Of a DNA stretch of 64,000 nucleotides, positions 12,218 through 25,600 are shown piece after piece; the first letter of the stretch is position 1; each line of letters starts with the position of its first letter. The DNA is from Arthrinium phaeospermum (lineage: Eukaryota > Ascomycota > Sordariomycetes > Amphisphaeriales > Apiosporaceae). The notes under the pieces were generated by a model. The model was not told the DNA's origin. It saw only the letters and a program-made list of their open reading frames with translations, and did no database searches. The stretch spans positions 1,612,001-1,676,000 of the forward strand of contig QYRS01000007.1 of NCBI GenBank assembly GCA_006503535.1. Reading direction: 5' to 3'. The position numbers and the translations under genes are program-made.

Positions 12218-13346
12218 GGTAACCGGCGACGCGGCCGATACCGCGGTACACAATCGGCTCGCTAGTTGGACAAGACAGCTACGCTGGGACCAATCTGTGT
12301 AATAGCCGTGGAATGGCTAGAGTCGCAGTGACAACAGGAAGCCGATCGACTTGGAATAGAGGCTCGACGGACTCGTGGTTCGGTGGGCGGTGGTGGGCAA
12401 AACGCTGGTCGCTACAACGCCTGATTTTCTCGTCGGCTAAGGAAGGGTTCAAGAAGCAGCAAAAGACTCGGGAGCTGCTGCGACGAGGCAGGGTCGGCAA
12501 AGTTGGTTATTTGAACAAAGTAAGTCCAGCAGAGAGAGTACATGCATCAATGTATAAGAGGCGCCGTTTCTTTCGAGTTCAACAAGAGCGGATTGAAAGG
12601 CATTTGGAGAGTGAACGAGAGACGATCCGAGGCGGGAGAGAGGGTGGCAGCAGACTTTCGTAATAGGCTGGGAACAAGGCTGAGCTGCGCTCTGCTGCTA
12701 ATGCCGATGATCAAATGGGTTTACTGTGCCTGTCCCGCTGCTTTGCGCGCGTCGAGCCCAGAAAAAGGTACCTGTAAGCGGCGCATGGGGGAGCTGCAGC
12801 ACCACACCAGGCCACTGTCAAACTGTATGCCCGCCTTATCCTCGAGTGAGAGCGTACGGATAAAGTGATAAGGGTGAGGCGCCCCATATTTATCAAAAAG
12901 AGCCCCCGACTTCGCGTCTTCAATTCGACATGATTCAGTGCTAAAAGAGGCTCCCCAACTCAGAGTCCAGAGGGGCACAGCTCTCAGCTGCCCTGAATCT
13001 CGGTCGCTGTACCCGCCGAGACCCCGACCTGTTCCCTGTGGCTTGTGAGGTCACTCGCTGAATCGATTAATAAAACCTCGCAGCACAACTTACTACGTGA
13101 TGGGATAAGTATATTTGGATGTTTGGTTGAAATATATGTTAACCGTACATTGTGGTGTTCAAAGGTGACCTGGTATATGTGGTGGGCAGATCGCTAGAAA
13201 TTAAAGTCTTGGGGGTGTTGCCGATGCAAGCTGATTGTTGAACAACCGCCTCAGTGACCGACTATCCCCAACGCACCCCCAAACCTCCCTTTCGAACATG
13301 ACCGGCAAGACCTCCATGCGCAGCGCGACAAGAAAACAGTGAAGCA
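12218..13346. other. Divergent promoter region between RXT2 and the TRAPPC11-like gene
   Basis: About 1.1 kb between two outward-pointing starts. No conserved protein frame. It must contain both promoters, but no single regulatory motif stands out by eye. Confidence 0.6.
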
Positions 13347-16300
13347 ATGGATGACTATCCCGCCGGGAGTCTCGATCACAATGCCCCGTTGCTGGTTGTA
13401 TCGGGGCTGGGCACCGGTGCAACGAAACCCTTGCTCGCCGACCCAGACTTAAAGGAGCATGGCTTCTTGGTACGATCAGAACTACCTCCGATAGACGGTC
13501 GCGAGGCCAAGACGATATTGCATTACATTCAGGAGGCAGATGCGACCAGCTGGCCATGGAATCCGAGCGAGACCACCAAGAAGCACAGGTTCAAGATCAA
13601 GACGATCGGCAGGGTATGTCATATAGATGAAGCCTTCCGCCCAGCCACGGAGCTCGAGAACCTAACCCAGTACTAGGAACTGCTCCTCCCGCCACGACGC
13701 GCACGTCTGCCGGAAGACTACGAAGCACCTCTGTCGCCCCCTGTCTTGCACTCGCCCTTCTCGCCGCTCAGCCCAGGCTCGACACTGTACCCAGACGGTC
13801 TTATAGATGCGAGATGGCTAGCGAAACACCAAGAGTTTATCCCAAGCATATTATTGTGCTTCTACAACCTGACGTCAGATCCTTCGTTGGCTACTCTGCA
13901 CGACAATCGCTTGAAGACCGATATCAACGCTGTCAAGCATGCCCTTCACCAGTCAGGCCACAAGTGCCGACTGGCCGTAGTCATCCTTAGCGACCAGGCG
14001 CCAGGTGCCATGGAGCCTTTCCAGGAAAGACTTGAGCATATTAGACGAGGTACTGGTTTGGACCCGAAAACATCTCTGTTTGTTCTTCCTACAAAACGAT
14101 CCGAGGCCGAGCTGGAAGTGGCTGCCGACAGCGTTCTGAGTTCTGTCTTCACGCAAGCAACAGAATACTATCGCGACCTTGGCCGTCGTACCAGAAAGAA
14201 GAGGGGGCGTTGCACCCCAGCCCACTATACCTCCCACCAGTGGCACCTCGCATACTCTATCACTTCAGGGCTGGAACGTTCGCTATGACTTCAAAGCAGC
14301 CGTGTTTGCCGAGTTTCGTCAGGATATGGAAGCTGCCGTGCGCTCCTATGAGCAAGCTTACGAGTCTCTCTTTGGAACCGATGTGCTTGAAACAGTGCCT
14401 AGCTGGAGTCCAAGGTTCAATGACGGTCGCTTATTAGCTGATGTGATTGCTGTTCGCATCTTGCGGTGCCTTTTGTGGACTGGGCAAAGCACTGCTGCAG
14501 TCCGAAGATGGCAAGCACATCGGTATAAGTTGTCGGATTTCTTGGACCAAAGGGGTCGCGGTACGCAGAACTATGGCTGGCAAGCCTGGGAATCGCGATG
14601 GGCCGAGGTTATGGCCCGACTGGTCGAGAAGACCGCTTTCCCAGAACTTGAACCGTCTGGCCTTAACTTTTTCCGGGCCCCTGAAAAAGCTCTATCTGCC
14701 GAGAGACTACAACCCTGGGAAATGCTACACCATCCAGGATATTGGTACCGTATTGCCGCTCGGCATACACTTGACCGCCGGAAGTTGGCATACTCTATTC
14801 CAGAGGATGACCGGAAGCCACCAGACCCGGCCGTTACAAAGAGAATGACAATTACTGCTTACAACTCGTATGACACCTACATGTGCCCGGAACCATATGA
14901 AGAGTATCCTCTCGCGGGCCAGGGGACAGATCATGCACAGAAAGCACTGACTCACCTCAACCTCGCTATTGGCGAATTTTTGAAGAGACGGCAAAAGCGT
15001 CTCGCTGTAGAAGTTGCACTCGAGAGTGCAGTAGAGCTAGAGCGTATTGGAGCCTGGAAACACTTGCTGGAATTCCTGACGCCGGTGTGGCGAGCCATGT
15101 CGTTTCGAGCGGAGAGCTGGTGGAACCTCACCGAGGCGCTCAGTTGGATACTGAGAAAGGCGGCCGCTCAATCCGGCCAGGCAGATCTAGTAATCGCTAT
15201 TGATTGGGAACTGATGAACTCACGTGAGTCTTCCTCCTTGTTCTTGCACACGAAGTTGAGTTGCTAACAGTGACCTCAGAATACACCCGACGGCCTCAAT
15301 GGCAATACGATATGAACAGAGCACTTGAAGGTGTGGAAGTTGAGGAACCCCCAGAAGTCTCATTAGCCGATGATGCCATCACCTCGTTTCTCAAATCTTC
15401 GTTTGTATTCAAGCACGCCGAGGGGAGAGCTGGCCAGACATGTCCGGCTCAGCTTGCTATTACCTCGAAAGCCTTCTCGGGTAGCGCACCAGTCGTCCTC
15501 GATGAAATCCATGTCGAATTCGAAGGCAGCTTGCGAGCGCTGCATCTGAAACACAAGTCTAGTCCAAAGCCGACCGGTTCGGAACCCAAAGGAATGATCG
15601 TGACTTCTCCATCCTTGACAGAAACAAACCTGGAAGTTGAAGCAGTGCCCGATGACGAATCGGAAGAAGATTCATCACCCTCTCATGTCACTGTTCTCGA
15701 GGGTTATGACGACCTCACCGTAGCGGCAGGCCAGACACGGGTGTTTGAGGTGGACGTACCTCTTCGCGAAGCTGGCGAGGGAAAAGCTACGTCTGTGCGT
15801 GTCAAGCTGGCCCCTGAAGCATTCACGCTCAACTATACCATGAAACTGCGAGAGGACAATTCCACCGAAGTGTGGTACGTCGCGCCTGCGAAGAGGAGAG
15901 TCACAAGAACCAATCCGCTTAGCATCAAGGTCCTGCCGCGCCCGCCAAAGATGGAAGTCAAATTCGTGAATGTTCTGAAGCAATACTACGCGGGCGAGCC
16001 CATTCACGTCGAAGTCCATCTCCTCAACGAGGAAGATGTGGATGCCAACACCAAGCTCGATGTGCACCTCTATGGACAGGATGTTCCGCACTTCAAGGCA
16101 CACGCTGAAGACGAGTCAGAAGAATTGAGCAGTGCGGGCGAAGGTGAAGAGGCCAAACTTGACGGTCTAGTCATCGGGACGATTGAGGCTTCCAAGTCCG
16201 CCAAAGCCACCGTGGTCATCGATCCTATCAATCGACCCACGGCTTACGACCTTACCATCAAGGCATGGTATACCCTGGTCACCGACCCCGGCACCCATAT

Positions 16301-17255
16301 TGTCCAGATTGTGGCTTTCCAGTTAAACATTGTCAACCCGTTTGAAGCAAGCTATGACCTGGTGCCTCGACTGCACAGTGAGCCATGGCCCAGCGTGTTT
16401 GACCATGAGGCTGTCAAGGAGCTGGATGAAAACGATGGTAGCCTCGGCCGCCCCCGCGGTCTGGCACAAAAGTGGTGTCTTATCACACGGTTCGGCTCAT
16501 TTGCAACGGAGGACCTCCGTGTCGTCGACTTTGACCTGCAAGTAAAGAGTACCCAGGGAGGGGTTGTATGCTCCGCGTCTAAAAACCAAACCTTGCCAGA
16601 GGATGGCATTTTGATGGCACCGAAAACGATGGAAGAAGCGCGTTTCGATCTCGTGGCTCAAAAACTGAGCCTAGATGACCGTAACCCGTCAACGGCGGAC
16701 CTGGAATTCATGATTCGATGGCGGCGCACATCGGCCGACCCGGCTTCAGCGCCAAACGCCACCCCCTTCCTGCTCGACCCCTTTTACGTCACTGTGGCTG
16801 AGCCGCGAGTCTTGGCCTCGGTATACTACTCAGTGGCCTCGTCGCCCTCGTCGCCGAAGTCCACCACGCCCTCGACGCCGTCCCTGTCGGCGGCGGCCCC
16901 GCAGATCATCATCCTCGACATCACGATCGAGAACCCGTCGTCCCACTTCCTCACCTTCGGCCTCACCATGGAGCCGTCGGACGAGTTCGCCTTCAGCGGC
17001 GCCAAGACAACGTCGCTCAACGTGCTCCCCGTGGCGCGCCGGACCGTGACATACCGGCTGCTGCCGGTGGTCGAGGGCGGCAGCTGGATTAACCCGCAGA
17101 TTGTGGTTCGCGACAAGTATTTCCAGAAGGTTCTCAAGATCATCCCGACGGAGGGCATGAAGCGGGAGGGCGACAACATCTTGATCTGGGTCCCGGGACA
17201 GGGCGAGGGTGACGATGAGGATGAGGAGGAAGATCAGGAGACTACTGAAGGATAG
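13347..17255 (+). CDS. TRAPP complex subunit 11-like protein (Foie-gras/Gryzun), one frameshift in the sequence
   Basis: Exons 13347-13613, 13677-15223 and 15280-17255; introns 13614-13676 and 15224-15279 have GT-AG ends and CTAAC branch sites. One frame break lies in exon 2 at the five-G run 14203-14207: the frame before it (YYRDLGRRTRKKR) and the frame after it (GVAPQPTIPPTSG) are both conserved in character. Removing one G gives exactly 1262 aa. The Foie-gras region starts near residue 290 (GWNVRYDFKAAVFAEFRQDME, then YESLFGTDVL). The C-terminal half is rich in beta-strand, Gryzun-like sequence with acidic linkers, ending in an acidic EDEEEDQETTEG tail. TRAPPC11 proteins act in ER-to-Golgi and Golgi vesicle tethering. 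The break is probably a base-call error; a real recent mutation cannot be excluded. Confidence 0.85.
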
Positions 17256-17806
17256 AATGGGGAATCATTTACCGTGTAGAATGGGGAGCTAATCATGATT
17301 GAATACGATGCTTACACAAACTATATCGCGTTCAATGTACTAAGGCACGTTGGTAATGAGAAAGAGAATGGCATTCTGCGCCACATGAACAGTTGACATG
17401 ACAAGTTTTAAGACCTTATTAATATGAGGGGGTTCCTGGATACTAAACTTCATATGCCCGTTCATTGCGCGGGTTTGAGCAATGTAGTTGTGAGTCAAAT
17501 GGTCGCCTCGCCCTCTTTCCTAGATCTGCTGTTCCGCACGTAACTCTATGCCTCGTTCTCAAAGCCTCTCAGAATGCAGTTTAAGAGGAAAGCCACCAGT
17601 TGCCAATCTGACTGGCGTCGGTTCCGGTCCTGAAATACCAGTATGCGACTTCAACGTTTCTCTCCCACAGAAATTTGGCTTCGGCAACAGGGCAAGGCAG
17701 TCTGCATCGACGCTGAAACAGACAGGCTCTCATCAAGGTACCCAACTGTCGGGCCTAACTAAGAAGAACCATGCTGAAGGGGGCGCGGTTGTCATCTTGG
17801 GCCAAT
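17256..17806. other. Short intergenic region
   Basis: Lies between the TRAPPC11-like stop and the next likely ATG at 17807. A long frame overlapping it from 17548 has no protein-like character upstream of 18200, so I treat it as non-coding or leader. Confidence 0.5.
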
Positions 17807-18876
17807 ATGGATTTCTTCAAGTCCCTCGGAGGCAGGAAACGGCAATCCAAGGCGGTCACACCAGCAGCACCAGCACCAGCAACCGCAGCCGATACTGGAC
17901 AACAGAAGAAGGCAAAGAGCTTCGATTCCCTTCTCCCCTCGCCGCCGCAACGAGGCCAACAGCAGCAGCAGCAGCAACAGTCGCCCAACAATGGCAACAG
18001 TCCCATCATAACGGGTCCCTCTTTCCGCCAAGTCCTCTGGGAATCGAGCAGCAGCCCGGCCGACCCAGTCTCCTCTTCGTCTTTCGACACGGCCAGGGGC
18101 GGGGAGATCGTTCTCCCTTCGACAAGCGGTGCGGCCGTCCTGTCCGACCACAAGATGGCAGCCTACACGCGTCCGACGGATTATCGGGTCTCGAGATCCA
18201 GCCCCGGGCCTTCGGCGACCCCTGGGGAGGAGGAGGGCTCGACTCCGGCCAGCCGTCGCCGCTGTGCCTGAACACGCCCGCGAAGCCGCAACTTGCCTTC
18301 ACCACCCCTCCGTTCTGCGAAGACGAAGACGACGACCCAGAAGAAGAGGAAGAAGAGCCGCAGAGCCCACAACAACAACATATTCTCGCGGAGAACTTCG
18401 CCGCGCGGACGCATGCGCCCAAACCCTCGCTGGGCCGGAGGGGGGCCATCTACGTGAGCCCGAACCGCCACAAAACCCACGACAGATCGCCCTCCTCGGC
18501 CGACCGCCTCATGCAGGAGCGCCACAGCTTCGACGAGAACGGCGAGATCAGCTTGATGCGGTACCCGCCCAAGTCCGAGTTTCTCGGGGGCAACATGAAG
18601 CGCTGGGAGGCGTTGTTGGCCGAGCAAACGGCGGCGGCCTTGTCCAAGACCGGGGGCTCACCAGCGCGGGAACAAGAACAAGAAGATGATGATGATGGAG
18701 AAAGGGAACCTTCGGGCATAGGCAACAGAGCGAACGAAGAAGCCGTCGAGGCCGTGCGGAGGCTGGGCCGGGGCGAGTTCCAGACCGTCTTCAGCGACTT
18801 CGAGCGCGCCCACGAGGAGTGCGACCCTTGCCCAGCTCCAGCGGCAGCGGACGAGGTCGCCCAATGGAGAGGATGA
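17807..18876 (+). CDS. Low-complexity hypothetical protein with poly-Q tract, one frameshift in the sequence
   Basis: I do not recognise a family. The frame from the ATG at 17807 (MDFFKSLGGRKRQSK) is basic at the start, then has an eight-residue poly-Q near residue 55 encoded by CAG/CAA repeats, and serine/proline-rich sequence. It runs out of frame near 18229-18240. The +1 neighbouring frame continues with LDSGQPSPLCLNTPAKPQ, an acidic stretch (EDEDDDPEEEEEE), a conserved-looking block (SPNRHKTHDRSPSSADRL, FDENGEISLMRYPPKSEFLGG) and stops at 18876. Restoring one G in the GGAGGAGGAGGG run joins the halves into 356 aa. Codon bias and residue character are continuous across the join. The protein is probably cytosolic or nuclear and mostly disordered. 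Confidence 0.6.
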
Positions 18877-19202
18877 TGATCCGGAACAGTCCGAAGAGTC
18901 CGGGTCGTCGAGGCACAGGCCACGGTCGATATGAACAAGACAGGCGATGATGCATTGTCTTTCTTTATTAGGGGGGACCGCAACTCTCGTATCGGGTATT
19001 AAGACAACTAGGCCCCTCCAGAGGATATACGCCTAATTCTATAGCACCACCACCAATCCTTCCAGATCGGTCATTACACCATATTATACGTCGTCGATGT
19101 CGTAAGGACAACATCAGCTCTCAACAAACACCCATACAGGTCTCGCCTCGCGAACACGCACATCCACCCATCGCAAACCCCTGCGGCTCAACACTCGCAG
19201 CC
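18877..19202. other. Short convergent intergenic region
   Basis: Lies between the 3' end of the plus-strand low-complexity gene and the 3' end of the minus-strand Cys-rich gene. Nothing recognisable; presumably two 3' UTRs. Confidence 0.5.
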
Positions 19203-19634
19203 TCACCCCCAGAACCCCATCCCGTTACTCGACGGCGTACTAGCAGACTCGCTCCGCGACCAGCTCCTACCGGACGCCGAAGACGCCGACGCCGCCGCCA
19301 AGTCCTCGGCCTCCTCGGCCTCTCGCCCGCGCTTGTTCGATTGCCGGGCGTGGTGGGCGTGGTGGGTAGTGACGGCGGCGTTGTTGTGGTTGTGATTGTT
19401 GTGGTGGTGGCCGTGGCTGTTATCCCTCTCCTTGGCCGCCTCGGCCTCCTCGCGCGCCTCGATGAGCAGCCGCTCCCAGCACTCGTTGCACATGCCGTCG
19501 TTCCACGTCACGACATGCTTGTCCTCGTCGCCGCCGGGGCCCAGGCAGCCCTTGAACAGGCGCCGGCACGGGTCGCAGCGCAGGAACCCCCAGCAGTCGC
19601 AGCCGTTCCAGCGCTGGTAGAGCTCCTTGCACAT
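19203..19634 (-). CDS. Small Cys-rich, His/Asn-rich hypothetical protein
   Basis: A single exon of 143 aa starting MCKELYQRWNGCDCWGF. The first ~55 residues contain eight cysteines in the order C2, C13, C15, C20, C23, C30, C49, C52. The last four pairs resemble a zinc-binding fold (CDPC, then MCNEC). An alpha-helical acidic stretch (EAREEAEAAKE) follows, then a His/Asn cluster (HGHHHNNHNHNN, then HHAHHA), a short basic KRGRE motif and a serine-rich tail. There is no signal peptide. No family name can be given; it looks like a fungal zinc-binding small protein, cytosolic or nuclear. The frame is clean and the start at 19634 is the only sensible ATG. Confidence 0.6.
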   Translation of the reverse strand: MCKELYQRWNGCDCWGFLRCDPCRRLFKGCLGPGGDEDKHVVTWNDGMCNECWERLLIEAREEAEAAKERDNSHGHHHNNHNHNNAAVTTHHAHHARQSNKRGREAEEAEDLAAASASSASGRSWSRSESASTPSSNGMGFWG

Positions 19635-22600
19635 GGGGGCCAGTTTTGTTGGGCGCAGTTGGCAGAAGTAGGTGGTGGTTATAGTGAGCGTCTAGGGCCG
19701 GGTTTTCCGACCTTTTCGTGGGTGTTTGTGTGGCCCCGGCGAGTGAATGATGGGATGGCCGGCATACACATACACGTGCGCCTGGTGTGGTAATGTGGAA
19801 CGACTATACAGGCTGTACTATGGGCGTATGTAGTCGATAGGCGTCCACTAGGGCAGGACGCAAGCGGTTTCGACAGACGACAAGCTATACGTTTATCAAG
19901 CAATGTAGTCGTGTTTCGATTCAATGCGCCCTATCTCATCATGGGATTGGATCTCTCATTCGGCCTTTGCTCTAACGGAGAGAACCCGGGACACGGCTTC
20001 CCTGGCTGTCTAGTAACAGCACTGATCACTCGCAAAGAAATTCGTGGTTTCCTTATGGCTCTGGCATTGGGGGTGAATATTCACTTCGCTACTTCCTTCC
20101 ACGGGGCGGAAGCGTGTTCTTGGAGCCGGTTTGCTTGACAAGAAAGTATGCTGCCCTCTGTCTCTCCCCCAGACAGCGACAACTGCGGGAAGATAATAAT
20201 ATATATCAGAGGTGCCCGGCCGGTATCCACTTACACGCAGGCAGAGATATGGCCAAGGTCAAGGAATCGGCCGATGACCCATAAAGACCGAAGCAGATTA
20301 GGAAAGAAAAAAATATGATAGACCGCCAGGCCTGCCAGCCGTGCATATATCATGCAAGTAAACGGTCACGGTTCGTGCGACCCCAGGTGATGATCCCAGA
20401 AACAATACGAGGAGCCGACCCAGCGAGTTAGTTTGTTTCCCTTATCCCCGTCCTCTGTGCCTCTCCCGCCAACAAACCTGCTCTGCTGCCCACTTGCGTC
20501 CCCGGGCCAGTCGGGGCTGTCGGGGTTGTCGGCCCACCCTCGTGGCTTTTTTTTTTCTCTCGTTTCTGTCGAGGTCCTGGGGATTCTAGCGAGCGAGAGG
20601 TGAGAGGGGGCCCAATATCCAAAGGACCCTGATAATTAGAGCAAGCTTAAAGGCTTGGCCTTTGGGGACTTTGCGTGCTTCTCAGGTGGTTTCGGTCGCG
20701 CTTGTGCTGCTGCGTCACGTCATCTTGCCTTTGCGCTCCTCTCTTAGCTCGGGGGATCGAGATCTTCAGGGTTCCCTTTACCGACTCCGGCCAGCTGCGG
20801 ATCCGAGGCGAGCCACCGCCGAGCCACACACACGCCCGTTCCGTTTCAGCCTCAAGATGGAGGAAGGAAGCATTGGCAAGAAAATGCATGTTGATAGATC
20901 ATTGGAGGAACAGGGTCGCGGTGGCGCGCACATGCAAGCGCAGAAACCGGGTAGAGAAGAGGGACATGCGATGATGGACTGGAAGTTGTCGAAGTTTGTA
21001 AGGAAGGCGACGACGACCCCTTTCCTCGGCTCCTGCCAGTTTAATGCACGCACTATATTAGAAACTCCCCATGTCTTATTTAGCAGGGGGCCACTTTGAC
21101 AGGGCGCTAAAATCGGCACTCGGTCGGTCAATTCCTTTCCTTGTTATTTTGCTTGGAGTCGGAACCTCGAAATTGGGATTGCATTGACAGATTAGGCAGT
21201 CAACATGTGTCAATGCAAGATACCGGCTCCCATCGCTGTCAATTAATGCATTCAATATATCTCTTGACTTGCATTTCAGAATCCATTAAAACATATAGTC
21301 AAACCATCAATACGAAGGGATGCCGGTCCAAGGTGATATGGTCACTATCAACAAGCAATTGTCAAAAAATACCACGGTGACGGATAAACCTCGAGTATCC
21401 CGCACCACTCACGTAAAAAGGCGGACAACGTGGACTTCTGGATATTGTCATGGCTAGGTACTAGGTCACCCTATCAGAAACGACCCGTAGTCTTCCTGCC
21501 AGTCTTGTAATTGATTCCGTCCGTTGGCCGTGGTCGTGTGGTGTTTTGGCGGACCTCCGAGGACGACGGAGTGGCGAATACGGCGGCCGGAAGAGATCGG
21601 CGGCCACAACCACCCTCGCATTCCTGTAGGCTTATACTGGCTCCAGTATTCTTAGGTGCAAAATACGTGTGGATTAACAGATGGGTGTCCCTTTCCTGTT
21701 GCTTGATTAGTAAGTACGCCTGCCAGCCTTGATATTGTCCTGCGTCTCGAACCCAAAAGCGCTCCGCTGATCTTTGCCGCTGCCTTTACACATACCACGA
21801 GCCTTTACTCCAAAGGCAGAGCTCTGTGAAACCCCAGCAGCGTCAGATCTTGATGCTTCTGCTCAAACCACCGGGAGCGAAAGACCTATGAAATGTCCGC
21901 CGTGCCAAGTTGAGTACACACTCTTTTGGTGGGCGAGAGATACAGGCAGGCTGAGCCCACCGCAGTCTCTATGGCTACTGCCAATATCTTTACTGCGATC
22001 TGTCATTTTTCGAGTTGACCAAGTGACTGTAGTCCAGTCAAAAGGGATGGTTCGATCGAGAAATGGGTTTCCGCGGAGGAGAACGGCGAGTAGAAGAAAA
22101 GCGAAACCCGAACCGGTCGCAGCAGCTGTCCGAAATCTGGAGGGAGGGCATATTTGATCATTTGATGTTATATGATCAACTCCAACCGGTGTATGGAATC
22201 ACTAAAAGGGCGGTGACCGCTCCAGTCAGCAAGCCTGCCTTCAAACCACCACCAATTGATACGACCGCTAGAGTCAGGTACCACAAAGATCCATGACGGT
22301 GCCACGTAGCGTAGGCGCAGACGCATAGCTATACACCACCATATCGCATACTAGTTAATGATATATTTCGAGGGCAAGTGAATGCGTGGTGTTGGAGTTA
22401 CTCGGGGGAGTAGATGGGGCGAAAGAGAGTATTCAGGCCTGAGTTGATCCTCCCGCAGATACGAATCACCATAGCAAATCACATGAGGCATACCAGACCG
22501 GTTGTCGATGCTCGATTAGTGACGACCGTCGTCTACCCTCAGCATCCCCTTACTAACACCAACCACAGTCTGCGTTGCCATTGGTCTCGCTGCATCTATA

Positions 22601-25600
22601 CGGAGGCTGCTCCTGCTGTCGTGGCAAAACTCAGCTGAAAAACAGCTACCGCTTGGTGCTGTAGGACCGGGGTGGCGAAGCTGGCAGGCTGGGCACCCAG
22701 AGATCCTGACATGGACTAATGTGGGACATCTTTATAATCTCCCATTGGACAGCAGCATTGCATGGAAGGAGGTAAAATCTTGGGTTGGGGTACTGGCCGA
22801 GATGGTGCGCTTGTGTGGGGGGTGTGGGAACGGATGGGCATCGAAATATGTATCATCAGCAGAAAGGAAAGGGGTGTGTCAAGATTTCCCATCAATCATG
22901 TTATCAACTCCGGCCCAGACCTGCCGCGCTTTTCCTCTTGATCAATGAAAAGGCATGCGAAACAAGATGAGAGCGCAAGCCTCGGTTCTGGGGGGCGCCA
23001 GCTGCCGCCAACGAGGTATGCATGGCCGCCCGAGGGGGCAAGGCCCGTAAGTCATGTTGTATAGAGGTATATGTCGTTGGAAGGAGAGATTGTGACTGTG
23101 TATGGACAACCACTGCTGCCGTGATCCAAAGGCAGCATATGGATACCGAAATATATCCGCCAGGGAGTATACGTGTTTTGCTTGGGAGGAATAGCGCCAG
23201 GATAAATACAGACACGCACCCTGCTCATTGGCCTAGCTGTTCATGGCGTCGCCTCAAAACCATTGTGTCGGATTCTGGGACATCTGAAAATGGTAGGTCG
23301 TAGCGTCGCTTGCGAAGGAATGCAAATGCATGTAAGCAAGAGGAACCCAACAGAGCTGCGTCATTCGCGTCCCCCGGTCGATGATTTGATACTCAGTCTG
23401 CTGAATGTGCGTGTTTGTAACATGCTTTGATGCCGCTGGCCCGATGCAGACCATGTGACGTAGCGCGATCATCGACTTCTAAGTATATCAACAGCACGTC
23501 TGCGTGTACATTATCATATGACAAAATGAGCTCCAGATTCTCCCGCAGCAGGCGGGTTTACACAAGGAGAGGTGATCTGTGAGGGTTTAAGCCATGTAGC
23601 CGTGACCACAGTGATTTCTCTCTTGATACAAAGTGCAGGCTGGACCTATGAGCTCCGCCCTCGTTGGTTGTTTGGCCGGTTGGGGTGAGCAGGTCTTAGC
23701 AAACCCTGCCCCCAGTGGAATGTTTGACTGCCGAGTTCGGAAAGCTGATCCCTAGATTCTAGAATAAAAAGTAGAAGCCTGGGAGTCTGGCAACCCGAAC
23801 TTTTCTTGGGAGACAGGGGTTGAGCAGGGGAGGGAGATCCCGTTTGCCAACCAAACTTGTCAACATGTCGGATACGAAGAGTGTGGCTGCGTGGGGGTCA
23901 TGGGCCTCAGTCGCCCGAGAATATCGTCTCATGACAAGGATGCTGTCGACTCCAATCGGTTCCGACATGGCCCGACCGACGCCGTCTTGGGGGTCAGTAC
24001 CTACATCTACATGCATGTAGCTATCCTTCGCTCGAGCACGCAGCTCTCAGCTGGAGCGACAGAGACATACCATAACCGGGCTTCACCGCCTCGAAGCAAC
24101 GTGTAGTATGCGTTTCTACCGGAAAGAAAGACAGCCACTTTCGAGAATACTTGACCGGTATCAATGCAGGCGAGAGACAGTGGGCCGGCAGTGCCAGGCT
24201 CTGATCTTCCATTGAACCACGTAGGTCCTGAAAGGTTAGATGCCCGAACGCCAGACGATGCTAACACCTCGGGGCAGGGTGGGTGGTTCCAGATTGTCGG
24301 AAATAAGTCCGTGCAAACCAGGTCGTAATAGGAAACTAAGGACTCTCAAGATCCCCTTGATGGCGATAGCGAGTCTGGTCTGGAGTTGGGGGGTTAGTGA
24401 AAAGGTATGTACTTGGTAAGTAGGTAGGTAAGCAGTAACCCCCCTAGGTATGGACCAGGTCTTTACCTAGGCAGGTAGATGTACTCACCATCGTTCTTCA
24501 ACCAACCTCAGAACGTAGCGGACATCACTCCGCTGGACTCTGACTGTTTATGATACTGAGGTTGATGTATGTGTGAGTGGAACCATGCAAGCAACAAGCA
24601 GCGATTGCAACTGTGTTGCAGTCACGCGATCATATATTGCGTCTATATTGGCCCTCATATGCCAACAGCTGTAACACCCAAGTTGTACGAATACTGGTCT
24701 TAATAGGCCATGAGTATATAATGGGACGCTATATGTCAGCTGACACAGTCTCGGATTGCCATGCTTGCTGATAAGATGTTCGTGGCATGGCTGAACAACG
24801 ACGATTGGGTATCTGGAGCTGTCTCCGAGATGACGTGGCTGCAAAGCGCTAAAGGTAAAGGGCAATCGCGACTGCCTGCAATTACCTCTCGCTTATACGG
24901 AACCCAATCTCCAAGTAGTTGGATTCGTTAGGTGCTTCCACAGAGACTTATTAGGTACATATTTAGGAAGGAGTTACCTAGACAGATATGCCGTCCATGT
25001 TTTAGGGACTTGGTATGCTAAGACTGACAACCCCGCCTACTCCGCGATTTCCCCATGTTTCTGAGACTGCGGGGTATGTACTTCCAGAAGCAGTCAAAGT
25101 GGAGGAGAGCCGAGCGGCATGGGAAGGAATGGAGCCTCCTCCTCCTTTTTTGTCTCTATGCGGTGTAGTTTCTGGTGGACGTGTATAATGGGGGATACGT
25201 GGTAAGATGAATAGGGGCTTGGGGATGCCGCAGCTCATACACACCCTCAGACCTGTAAGAAGTCGACAGGAGGGCACAGCCTCGCCTGATGGAATGCCAA
25301 ATGATCGACAGCGGCAGCCAACTCGACCTTGATTCCATGACCAAGACGATGATCGGGTCGCCTTGCTTCTTCCTCGGAGAAGACTGCCGTGTCTGGCAAG
25401 CTGGGGCACAGATAGATGTACACCGTCTCAGAAGATCAGGACCTTACTACGTCAGAGCAACGCAATCGAAGCAAAGAAGAGAGAGCATCTTCCACTATCC
25501 GAGGCACTTTCATGATCCAAAGAAACGAAGCTGGAGTGCGACGCTTCCTGCCCGCAAAAAGCAATATGCAGCTGCACGCAGATCGGACGGTGAATGGATG

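Noticed and set aside
14203..14207. Programmed ribosomal frameshift in the TRAPPC11-like gene
   Set aside because: No slippery heptamer with downstream structure is evident, and similar homopolymer slips occur in many unrelated genes here, so sequence error is simpler.
20662..21099. A 145-codon plus-strand frame in the gene-sparse block
   Set aside because: No family features and antisense frames are equally open.
24360..24480. GGTAGGTA/CCTAGGTA-rich stretch as telomere-like or transposon end
   Set aside because: Units are irregular, too short and of a type common in ascomycete intergenic DNA; no inverted ends or target duplication seen.
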